Of a stretch of DNA of 12,586 bases, positions 1-5,610 are shown in pieces. This DNA is from an uncultured Eubacteriales bacterium (lineage in GTDB: Bacteria > Bacillota > Clostridia > Christensenellales > Borkfalkiaceae), in NCBI GenBank assembly GCA_900554485.1, contig USHO01000028.1, positions 1 through 12,586 of the forward strand, written 5' to 3'. The position numbers were made by a program, and so were the translations under genes. The notes under the pieces were generated by a model that saw nothing but the letters and a program-made list of their open reading frames with translations, made no database searches and had not been told where the DNA came from. The first letter of the stretch is position 1. Every line of letters starts with the position of its first letter.

Positions 1-2
1 TA

Positions 3-56
3 TTAGCCAAAAATACGTCGTCAGACCACGGTTCGTTTTATTCTTGGCTGGCATAA
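3..56 (+). CDS. Possible C-terminal tail of an upstream gene (partial)
   Basis: The first bases of the window are open in this frame from the window edge to a TAA at 54-56, giving a 17-residue tail ending in FYSWLA. Codon choice (GCC, ACG, TCG, GAC) resembles the genes downstream better than the other open frame, which ends at 80-82 and uses CCA, CGG and CAA. I do not recognise the tail, and the stretch is too short to prove coding. It may simply be intergenic DNA, because it also contains a long inverted repeat. Confidence 0.2.
   Translation, partial: LAKNTSSDHGSFYSWLA
5..49. repeat. Inverted repeat upstream of yqfC
   Basis: AGCCAAAAATA (5-15) and TATTCTTGGCT (39-49) can pair over 11 positions with one mismatch, leaving a 23-base loop. 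The stem is not GC-rich and no T-run follows, so it is not a typical intrinsic terminator. It could be an operator-like dyad, part of a leader structure, or chance within the end of an upstream gene. Confidence 0.35.
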
Positions 57-83
57 ATAAAAAACCGTTATTTCTCATATAAT
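57..83 (+). promoter_or_regulatory. Candidate sigma-E-type promoter of yqfC-yqfD
   Basis: CATATAAT at 76-83 matches the sigma-E -10 consensus (CATACAnT) at seven of the eight positions. An ATA core lies at 57-59, where the -35 element (centred on ATA) would be expected, but the rest of the -35 is poor. In Bacillus subtilis the yqfC-yqfD genes belong to the mother-cell sigma-E regulon, so the site fits the gene content. TATAAT at 78-83 also equals a vegetative -10, but no good -35 lies 16-18 bases upstream of it. Confidence 0.4.
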
Positions 84-99
84 AACCCGAGGTGTTTCG

Positions 100-354
100 A
101 TGATAGACGAAATCGCAGGCATGTTCGGGCTTATTAGCGAGATAAAACCCGAAAAATTCAGGTATTCGGTCTACGGCAGGCGCGGAGGGATTTTCGAGGG
201 CGTACGCAGAATAGCCGAGTTGTCCGCAGATAAAATTCTGTTATGCACGCGCGGCGGAGTCATTTCCGTTACGGGGCAGAATTTACGCATAAAATGTTTC
301 GGCGAACGCGAAACGGTTATACTCGGCGAAATTACGGGAGTGACGGTCGGATGA
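100..354 (+). CDS. yqfC: Sporulation protein YqfC (YabP/YqfC family)
   Basis: This 84-residue protein matches the small YabP/YqfC family in length and layout: a short helical N-terminus (about 1-20), then a beta-rich core with the pattern I-x-L-x-T-R-G-G-V-I-x-V-x-G at about 46-59 and a closing I-L-G-E-I-x-G-V near the end. Family members are made in the mother cell and are needed for normal spore formation; YqfC is almost always paired with YqfD. The exact molecular role is not established. The start is fixed by GAGGTG at 89-94, five bases before ATG. Its stop overlaps the yqfD start (ATGA, 351-354), which indicates translational coupling. Identification rests on family pattern plus the diagnostic neighbour order yqfD-phoH-pgpH-ybeY-era. 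Confidence 0.85.
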   Translation: MIDEIAGMFGLISEIKPEKFRYSVYGRRGGIFEGVRRIAELSADKILLCTRGGVISVTGQNLRIKCFGERETVILGEITGVTVG

Positions 355-1253
355 TGCGCGATTCGCTTTTTGTCAGAATGAAAATCTCGGGCGACGGCAT
401 AGATCCGTTTTTCGGCGAGTGTTTCGGGCGCGGAATATACCTCGACGACTTGATTTACGATAAAAACGAGTGTTTTTTCACCGTAAAAGCCGCAGACGAG
501 CGAAAAATTTTTGCAATTTCGCGTAATATGTGCTATAATGTGGAAAAAATAGGTTATAAGGGCGGAGCGTCATTTATAAAAAAATGTCTTTCGGCATTAG
601 GAATGTGTGTCGGCGCCGTGATGTTTACGATCTTCGCAAAGGTCTCCGACGGCGTCGTAGGCGAGATCGTCTGTAAAGGCGACGCAGCCTCTTTCCGACG
701 CGAAATTATAGCGGTATTGAAAGACGAGGGCATCGAAGAAGGAAAGATATGTTCGGCGGATCTGCCGTCTCTCGGTGAAAAAATCGCGCTGAAAACCGAC
801 GGAGTGTCTTATGCCACGGTCGTAAAAAGCGGACGTAGGATAATAGTCGATCTCAAACGCGACGCGGATAAAAACGACCCGCTTGACGTCGGTAAAGCCG
901 TTATCGTGTCTACGGTGTCGGGCAGAATCGTAAAAATAAACGTATTGTCCGGCGTTGCCGCGGTAAAGGTCGGCGACGAGGTAAAATCGGGCGATACGCT
1001 GATTGTCGGCGAGTACGTTCACGGCGATACGGTTATAAAGACGTATGCGCTCGGCGAGGTCGCGATAGAGACGACATTCGTATACGAATACGAGGCATCG
1101 GGCGAGGGCGATCTGTATAAAAACAGGTCTTTGGCTCTGGGTAAGGCTGTTCTGGACGGTAAAGACGTAATTTCGTCTTCTGTCCGTGAAGAAAAAAGAG
1201 ACGGTAAAATCATATATACGGCGACTTTCGTATATACGGAAATCGTAAACTGA
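351..1253 (+). CDS. yqfD: Sporulation protein YqfD, short form
   Basis: This 300-residue membrane protein follows yqfC with a 4-base ATGA overlap. The open frame runs further upstream, but the start-stop overlap makes ATG 351 the natural start. An N-terminal globular part (about 1-72) is followed by one membrane segment (about 76-98), an outside region with a POTRA-like look (about 100-175), and the characteristic C-terminal beta module at about 185-225 (pattern VSTVSGRIVKI then VKVGDEVKSGDTLIVG). That module is the clearest family signature. In B. subtilis YqfD is sigma-E controlled and works in the mother cell during sporulation. The protein is about a quarter shorter than the Bacillus version (about 398 residues), mainly in the C-terminal half. 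A vegetative-looking promoter lies inside the gene at 511-539. Confidence 0.85.
   Translation: MMRDSLFVRMKISGDGIDPFFGECFGRGIYLDDLIYDKNECFFTVKAADERKIFAISRNMCYNVEKIGYKGGASFIKKCLSALGMCVGAVMFTIFAKVSDGVVGEIVCKGDAASFRREIIAVLKDEGIEEGKICSADLPSLGEKIALKTDGVSYATVVKSGRRIIVDLKRDADKNDPLDVGKAVIVSTVSGRIVKINVLSGVAAVKVGDEVKSGDTLIVGEYVHGDTVIKTYALGEVAIETTFVYEYEASGEGDLYKNRSLALGKAVLDGKDVISSSVREEKRDGKIIYTATFVYTEIVN
511..539 (+). promoter_or_regulatory. Candidate sigma-A promoter inside yqfD
   Basis: TTGCAA (511-516) is followed by exactly 17 bases and a perfect TATAAT (534-539). The spacer ends in TGC, giving an extended -10 (TGnTATAAT). Transcription would start near 546, so the message would omit yqfC and the yqfD start and reach phoH, pgpH, ybeY and era. 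This would supply housekeeping genes during growth independently of sporulation. TATAAT does arise by chance in these genes because ATA is a common codon, so this is a candidate only. Confidence 0.45.
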
Positions 1254-1264
1254 CGGAGGTAAAT

Positions 1265-2263
1265 GTGGCGGATATAATTACGACTGTCGATATGGGCAAT
1301 ATAAAAGATTTGTCCGCATTGCTCGGCGTATTGGACGAAAATCTTAACATTATCGCCAGGGAAACCGGCATTACGGCTTTTGTCGACGGCACGAAGATTA
1401 AACTTTCCGGTCCCGAAGACAACGTAAGACTTGCCGAGACGGTCGTCGAAAAACTCGGCGACATAGTAAAGGCGGGCGAGTCGATCGACAAAACAAGGAT
1501 AATCTACTGCGTGGAACTCGCAAAAGAGGGCAATGCCGCCGGCATAGAAAAGATAATGTCTGGCGTCGTGGCGATAACTTCGCGCGGCAAACAGATAAAA
1601 TGCAAAACCGTCGGTCAAAAGAGGTATGTAGACGCGATAAAGAAAAATACGGTCGTGTTCGGCGTCGGTCCCGCGGGAACGGGCAAGACTTATCTTGCGG
1701 TCGCGCTTGCGGTATCGGCGTTCAAGAATAAAGAAGTCGAAAAGATTATTCTGACGCGTCCCGCGGTCGAGGCAGGCGAAAAACTCGGCTTTCTGCCGGG
1801 CGACCTGCAGAATAAAGTCGACCCGTATCTTCGTCCGTTGTACGACGCTTTGCAGGAGATGCTCGGTATGGACGGGTATCTTAAACTTATCGAACGCGGC
1901 GTTATAGAGATCGCTCCGCTTGCGTATATGCGCGGCAGAACGCTGTCGAACGCGTTTATCATACTCGATGAGGCTCAGAACACGACGAAAGAACAGATGA
2001 AGATGTTTCTTACCCGTATGGGCGAGGGCAGCAGAATGGTAATAACGGGCGATCTTACGCAGATCGATCTGCCGGAGGGCAAAAAAAGCGGGCTAAAACA
2101 CGCCACCCGGATACTCGGAAATATAAACGGAATAGGCGTTATTTATCTCACCGCGTCGGACGTCGTAAGACATTCGCTGGTGATGGAAATAATCCGCGCG
2201 TACGAACGCGCCGAAACGACCGAAAATAAGGAATTAAATGAAAAAAACAAACGAAAAACTTAA
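1265..2263 (+). CDS. phoH: PhoH-like ATPase (PhoH/YbeZ family)
   Basis: This 332-residue cytoplasmic P-loop ATPase has the PhoH family layout. A small N-terminal domain (about 1-110) precedes the ATPase core. The core has Walker A GPAGTGKT (135-142), a conserved TRPAVEAGEKLGFLPGD stretch (164-180), Walker B with DEAQN (235-239) and the TGDLTQ motif (261-266). The family is linked to RNA metabolism and ribosome maturation, and in many bacteria it is encoded next to ybeY, as here. The start is GTG 1265, with GGAGGT at 1255-1260. The ATG two bases earlier is in another frame and stops at once. The gene begins 11 bases after yqfD and its last 26 bases overlap pgpH. The charged lysine-rich tail (about 320-332) lies in that overlap. 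Confidence 0.95.
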   Translation: MADIITTVDMGNIKDLSALLGVLDENLNIIARETGITAFVDGTKIKLSGPEDNVRLAETVVEKLGDIVKAGESIDKTRIIYCVELAKEGNAAGIEKIMSGVVAITSRGKQIKCKTVGQKRYVDAIKKNTVVFGVGPAGTGKTYLAVALAVSAFKNKEVEKIILTRPAVEAGEKLGFLPGDLQNKVDPYLRPLYDALQEMLGMDGYLKLIERGVIEIAPLAYMRGRTLSNAFIILDEAQNTTKEQMKMFLTRMGEGSRMVITGDLTQIDLPEGKKSGLKHATRILGNINGIGVIYLTASDVVRHSLVMEIIRAYERAETTENKELNEKNKRKT

Positions 2264-3728
2264 AAAGTGGGAGAAACGCGACGTAATAAGAACGGTGTCG
2301 TATTTCGCCATTCATACGGCGATAATCATGCTGTTGTTTGCGTTTGCATTGGCTCTCAGTACCGACTTCGATATGCCGCTTGCGTGGGAACATATCGCGC
2401 ACGAGGGTGTGATAGGTACGATTTTTTACCTCGTCATATCCGTCTGTCTGATTTCGGGCGGAATGTTCCTGTACCTCTGGTTCGAGGACAGAGACTTTCT
2501 GTACGAGGGCAAAAACGTAAACATGCTTTTCGTCATTCTCGAAGTGTCGATGCTGATGATGTATGCCATCGGTAAGTGGAGGAGCGTTTACGCAAGACCT
2601 TTCGCGCTGTGCGCTCTTCTCGTACTTATGGTATCGGACAGGCGTAAAGCCGTTTATATGAACTGCGTCGTCTGCCTTCTCGTGTTTATGTCCGATGCGT
2701 TCGTGTCGGTCGATATGAACGAAAACCGCTCTTTGTATGCGACGCTTGTAATCGGTTTTATAACCAGTACCATGGCGATTTATCTGGTAGACGGAAAAAG
2801 CGCAAGATTCAAAGTGCTTATTCTCGGGTTTCCGATCGCGTTGCCGGTAGTGTGTTCGTGTTTGTTGCTCAACGTAGACACGATTGCCGTCCACTGGGCA
2901 GATTATCTTATAGACGGCGTTGCGTCGGGGTTGTTGTCGGTGATACTGATGACGCTGTGGCTGCCGCTGTTTGAGGAGGTCTTCTCCGCGCTTACGAATT
3001 ACAGGCTTGCCGAACTTACAGACCATAAAGCGCCGCTTATAAAGGCGTTGATAGAAAACGCTCCGGGTACGTTCAATCATTCCGTCGCGCTGTCGACGCT
3101 TGCCGAAAGTTGCGCAACCGCGATAGGCGAAAATCCATTGCTTGCGAGGGCGTGCGCGTATTATCACGACGTAGGCAAACTCAAAAACCCCGAATTTTTC
3201 ACCGAAAATCAGACGGGCAGAAATCTTCACGACGAACTTACGCCGGAACTTTCCACCGAGATTATACGTTCGCACGCCAAAGACGGTTACGAACTTATAC
3301 TTAAATATCGCCTGCCGAAAATTCTCGCCGACGTCGCGTTGCAACATCACGGCACGTTGCCTATAAGGTATTTTTACGTCAAGGCGACCAAGTATACCGA
3401 CGGCGAACTCGACATAGCGAAATTCTCTTACGCCGGACCAAAACCGCAGACCAAAATCGCCGCGATCATAATGATAGCGGACGGGTGCGAGGCTAAAGTC
3501 AGAACACTCAAAGACCGTACGGCGGATAAAGTAGAGGTTGCCGTAAGGGATATTATAGAAGAGAGAATGTCGTTCGGGCAGTTCGACGAATGTGACCTTA
3601 CGATGAAAGACATCGACGTCATCCGTCATACCATAACCCGCGCGCTTGCCGGCATATATCACGGCAGGGTGGAATACCCGAAACTTAAAATAGGAAATCA
3701 CAGATCCGAGGGCGGCGGTAATGAATAA
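2238..3728 (+). CDS. pgpH: Cyclic-di-AMP phosphodiesterase PgpH/YqfF, lacking the extracellular sensor domain
   Basis: This is an inner-membrane HD-superfamily phosphohydrolase of the PgpH/YqfF family, which hydrolyses cyclic di-AMP to pApA. The HD domain is complete: NHSV (H281), YYHDVGKLKNPEFF (H310, D311), H346, QHHGT (H370, H371) and MIADGCEA (D415), matching the known metal ligands. About eight hydrophobic segments precede it (near 20-40, 57-80, 95-111, 120-133, 139-156, 167-184, 192-215, 225-248). The usual protein is about 700 residues and carries a roughly 270-residue extracellular HDED domain between membrane segments 1 and 2. Here those segments are separated by only about 16 residues and the protein is 496 long. 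The reading frame is intact, so this looks like a domain loss and not a broken gene. AAGGA lies five bases before ATG 2238, within the end of phoH. The 3' end overlaps ybeY by 8 bases. Confidence 0.9.
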   Translation: MKKTNEKLKKWEKRDVIRTVSYFAIHTAIIMLLFAFALALSTDFDMPLAWEHIAHEGVIGTIFYLVISVCLISGGMFLYLWFEDRDFLYEGKNVNMLFVILEVSMLMMYAIGKWRSVYARPFALCALLVLMVSDRRKAVYMNCVVCLLVFMSDAFVSVDMNENRSLYATLVIGFITSTMAIYLVDGKSARFKVLILGFPIALPVVCSCLLLNVDTIAVHWADYLIDGVASGLLSVILMTLWLPLFEEVFSALTNYRLAELTDHKAPLIKALIENAPGTFNHSVALSTLAESCATAIGENPLLARACAYYHDVGKLKNPEFFTENQTGRNLHDELTPELSTEIIRSHAKDGYELILKYRLPKILADVALQHHGTLPIRYFYVKATKYTDGELDIAKFSYAGPKPQTKIAAIIMIADGCEAKVRTLKDRTADKVEVAVRDIIEERMSFGQFDECDLTMKDIDVIRHTITRALAGIYHGRVEYPKLKIGNHRSEGGGNE

Positions 3729-4209
3729 TCTGGAAATACTTTGTTTCGACGAAGAGGCGGCAAAATATCCGCTTGCGCAAATAGCCGACGCGGCGTATAA
3801 AAAACTCGGGCAGACCGCTCCGCTCGAAATCGAGGTCGCGTTCGTGACGGAAGACGAAATCAGAACGCTCAACCGTGAGAACCGCGACGTCGACAGAGTT
3901 ACCGACGTTCTGTCGTTTCCGAATTTCGACGGAATACGTTATAAGACGCTTACGTTAAACGATTATCCGTCCGAGATCGACGAGGAAAGCGGAAGACTTC
4001 CGCTCGGGTCGATCTGCGTATGCGAAAGCCGCGCGGCGGAACAGGCGGAGGAATACGGGCATTCGCTTTTGCGGGAAGTATGCTATCTGACGTTACACGG
4101 CATATTGCACTGTTTCGGCTACGACCATATGAACGAAAAAGACGAAAAAGAAATGACGGAACTCGCCGAAGAAATAATGACGGCGGCGGGCGTCGGGAGG
4201 AACGTATGA
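3721..4209 (+). CDS. ybeY: Endoribonuclease YbeY (rRNA maturation factor)
   Basis: This 162-residue zinc-dependent endoribonuclease acts in 16S rRNA 3'-end maturation and ribosome quality control. The signature metal site HGILHCFGYDH gives H126, H130 and H136 in the spacing H-x3-H-x5-H. Upstream lies the family motif TDVLSFP (61-67), followed by a loop of roughly 25 residues, longer than in many homologues. The usual LGDI strand is LGSI here (95-98), so the conserved Asp is Ser. A REV-type helix (118-120) precedes the metal site. The gene overlaps pgpH by 8 bases and era by 4 (ATGA), so translation is probably coupled. A GAGGG at 3708-3712 supports the start. Its place between pgpH and era is the standard Bacillota context. 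Confidence 0.95.
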   Translation: MNNLEILCFDEEAAKYPLAQIADAAYKKLGQTAPLEIEVAFVTEDEIRTLNRENRDVDRVTDVLSFPNFDGIRYKTLTLNDYPSEIDEESGRLPLGSICVCESRAAEQAEEYGHSLLREVCYLTLHGILHCFGYDHMNEKDEKEMTELAEEIMTAAGVGRNV

Positions 4210-5090
4210 AGTGCGGAACGGTGGCGGTCGTAGGCAGGGCAAACGCGGGTAAGTCAACGCTGGTAAACGTGCTTGTCGGCGAGAAAGTGGCGATAACTTC
4301 GCCTAAACCTCAGACTACGCGCGATCGTATTTACGGCGTTAAAACGACGGACGATTATCAGATTGTTTTTGAAGACACTCCGGGTATATACAAGGCAAAA
4401 AATGCGTTGAATTCGCGTATGCAGAGAACCACCGTGCTGACGGCTAAAGATTGCGACGTCGTTATGTTTGTCGTCGACGGACATACGGGTGTCGGCGAAG
4501 AAGACGTCGAAACCGTAAAAAAATATTGCTCTTACGGTATTCCCGTCGTTGTCGTCGTATCGAAAACCGATATTACGGACAGAGACAGAATACCCGAAAA
4601 TCTTACCGCTTTAAGCGATTGCGGAGCGAAAGAGATTATTCCCGTTTCGGCAAGAAAGGGTAAAAACGTAGGAGAATTGCTTAAAATATTGCTTTCGTTC
4701 ATGCAGTCGGACGAATATGTCTTCGACCCCGACGCCGTGTCGGACAAGTCCGAAAAATTCATGATCGCAGAACTCATGCGCGAAAAGATACTGCTTAAAT
4801 ACGACAAGGAGATTCCGCACGGCGTAGCCGTCGTCGTGAACGAGTTTGAAAGAAGAGAAAACGGAATTTACGATATAGACCTCGATATAATATGCGAAAA
4901 GCCGAACCATAAAGCCATAATCATAGGCAGGCAGGGGCAGGCGTTGAAAGAGGTGTCGACTTTTGCGAGAGAGGCAATGGAAAAATTCCTCGGGGCGAAA
5001 GTATTTCTTAAAACTTACGTCAAAGTAAAGGAAAACTGGCGCGACCGTTCCGATCTGCTTAACAGTTACGGTTACGGAGAAGAAAAATAA
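4206..5090 (+). CDS. era: GTPase Era (16S rRNA-binding ribosome assembly factor)
   Basis: Era binds the 3' end of 16S rRNA and helps assemble the small ribosomal subunit. The 294-residue length is typical. GTPase motifs are G1 GRANAGKS (10-17), the QTTR switch I region (36-39), G3 DTPG (57-60), G4 SKTD (119-122) and G5 SARKG (148-152). The C-terminal KH RNA-binding domain (about 203-285) has the GRQG loop at 241-244. Two motif changes stand out: G1 is normally GRPNVGKS and G4 is normally NKxD, so the guanine-contacting Asn is Ser. The start is ATG 4206, overlapping the ybeY stop by 4 bases; the longer open frame upstream belongs to the ybeY region. The dgkA and cdd genes commonly found between ybeY and era are missing. 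A strong hairpin follows at once. Confidence 0.96.
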   Translation: MKCGTVAVVGRANAGKSTLVNVLVGEKVAITSPKPQTTRDRIYGVKTTDDYQIVFEDTPGIYKAKNALNSRMQRTTVLTAKDCDVVMFVVDGHTGVGEEDVETVKKYCSYGIPVVVVVSKTDITDRDRIPENLTALSDCGAKEIIPVSARKGKNVGELLKILLSFMQSDEYVFDPDAVSDKSEKFMIAELMREKILLKYDKEIPHGVAVVVNEFERRENGIYDIDLDIICEKPNHKAIIIGRQGQALKEVSTFAREAMEKFLGAKVFLKTYVKVKENWRDRSDLLNSYGYGEEK

Positions 5091-5126
5091 GAATCGCCTG
5101 CCGATTTATATCGGCAGGCGATTCTT
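5089..5126. terminator. Bidirectional intrinsic terminator between era and spoVG
   Basis: GAATCGCCTGCCGAT (5091-5105) and its exact complement at 5110-5124 form a perfect 15-bp stem with a TTAT loop. Two more A-T pairs extend it to 17 bp, using the last two bases of the era stop codon. On the plus strand a short TTT follows. On the minus strand the T-rich run TTATTTTTCTTC follows the stem. It therefore suits both era (plus) and spoVG (minus), which converge here with their stop codons 42 bases apart. Confidence 0.9.
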
Positions 5127-5132
5127 TACGGA

Positions 5133-5411
5133 TTATTCCGTTATGGTTTTTGCAAGTTCGAGTTTGTACACGTCCATAACCGCGTCGGTTATCAGGGCGC
5201 GCGTCTCGCTGTTCAACGGGTGGCATATATCTTTATATTCGCCGTTGCTGCCTTTTCTCGAAGGCATCGCGACGAACAGGTTTCCGTCAAGCCCTTCGAC
5301 GACCTTTATATCGTGAACGACGAAATTGTCTTCTATCGTAATGGATGCGACCGCGCGTAATTTGCCCGATTCGTTTTGTATGAGTCTTACTCTTACGTCT
5401 GAAATTTTCAT
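5133..5411 (-). CDS. spoVG: Septation/sporulation regulator SpoVG
   Basis: This is a 92-residue SpoVG family protein. The diagnostic core is present: SDVRVRLI near the start, ASITIEDNFVVHDIKVVEG (about 22-40), LFVAMPSRKG (45-54), DICHPLNSETR (61-71) and a C-terminal helix. SpoVG is a small nucleic-acid-binding regulator that affects cell division, capsule and virulence traits in Gram-positive bacteria, and asymmetric septation and cortex formation in spore formers. Start ATG has AGGGGGA (minus-strand reading, about 5416-5422) just upstream. The gene points away from murC and ends at the shared terminator after era. In many Firmicutes spoVG lies near purR and glmU; neither is here. A vegetative-type promoter is visible upstream. 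Confidence 0.96.
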   Translation of the reverse strand: MKISDVRVRLIQNESGKLRAVASITIEDNFVVHDIKVVEGLDGNLFVAMPSRKGSNGEYKDICHPLNSETRALITDAVMDVYKLELAKTITE

Positions 5412-5436
5412 AATTTCCCCCTGGGGTAAAATTTAT

Positions 5437-5470
5437 TTGCGGAGCGGTCATCCTTAAAAGATTTCCGCAA
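5437..5470 (-). promoter_or_regulatory. Dyad in the spoVG leader
   Basis: TTGCGGA (5437-5443) and TCCGCAA (5464-5470) are exact complements separated by 20 bases. They fall in the predicted untranslated leader of spoVG, between its promoter and Shine-Dalgarno site. The loop, read on the minus strand, contains AAGGAT, a Shine-Dalgarno-like string with no start codon at a useful distance. The dyad could be an operator or a leader hairpin; no T-run follows. Confidence 0.35.
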
Positions 5471-5481
5471 CTCATATCTAT

Positions 5482-5510
5482 ATTTTACTACGTTATTCGC
5501 AAAATTTCAA
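5482..5510 (-). promoter_or_regulatory. Sigma-A-type promoter of spoVG
   Basis: Read on the minus strand, TTGAAA (5505-5510) is followed by exactly 17 bases and TAAAAT (5482-5487), each one base off consensus. Transcription would start near 5475, giving a leader of about 64 bases. Bacillus spoVG uses sigma-H; only a partial sigma-H-like pair (GGATTA and GAAT, spaced slightly too far apart) overlaps this site, so vegetative control is the better reading. Confidence 0.65.
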
Positions 5511-5582
5511 CAAATAATCCAAACTTTTTCATTTTTTTCTTACCTTTTTTTAACAAAATCAATCTTTAGTCACATTCTGGCA

Positions 5583-5588
5583 TATAAT
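5583..5588 (+). promoter_or_regulatory. murC: Candidate -10 element of murC
   Basis: TATAAT lies 22 bases before the murC ATG in an AT-rich spacer that has T-runs at 5525-5550. No good -35 hexamer lies 16-18 bases upstream. The wider string GCATATAATA also resembles a sporulation sigma -10 (gCATAnnnTA) but without a matching -35. If used, the leader would be only about 16 bases, starting near the weak AGG (5596-5598). Confidence 0.4.
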
Positions 5589-5610
5589 ATGACGTAGGTT
5601 TAACGCATCT

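Noticed and set aside
1250..1278. CTGACG-N17-TATAAT spanning the phoH start codon
   Set aside because: The -10 comes from the codons GAT ATA ATT and the -35 includes the yqfD stop and the Shine-Dalgarno region, so both parts are explained by coding and translation signals; a start here would also remove the phoH start from the message.
2148..3872. 574-codon open frame on the minus strand opposite pgpH
   Set aside because: It lies wholly opposite conserved genes with intact family motifs, has no recognisable domain and is rich in Arg, His and Tyr, as expected of a mirror frame created by the codon bias of the plus-strand genes.
4886..4891. TATAAT inside era
   Set aside because: It arises from Asp-Ile-Ile codons and has no -35-like hexamer at a useful distance.
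5495..5520. Sigma-H-like promoter for spoVG (GGATTA and GAAT)
   Set aside because: The -35 lacks the A before GG, the -10 lacks the purine at its first position, and the spacing is one to two bases too long. The overlapping sigma-A site fits better.
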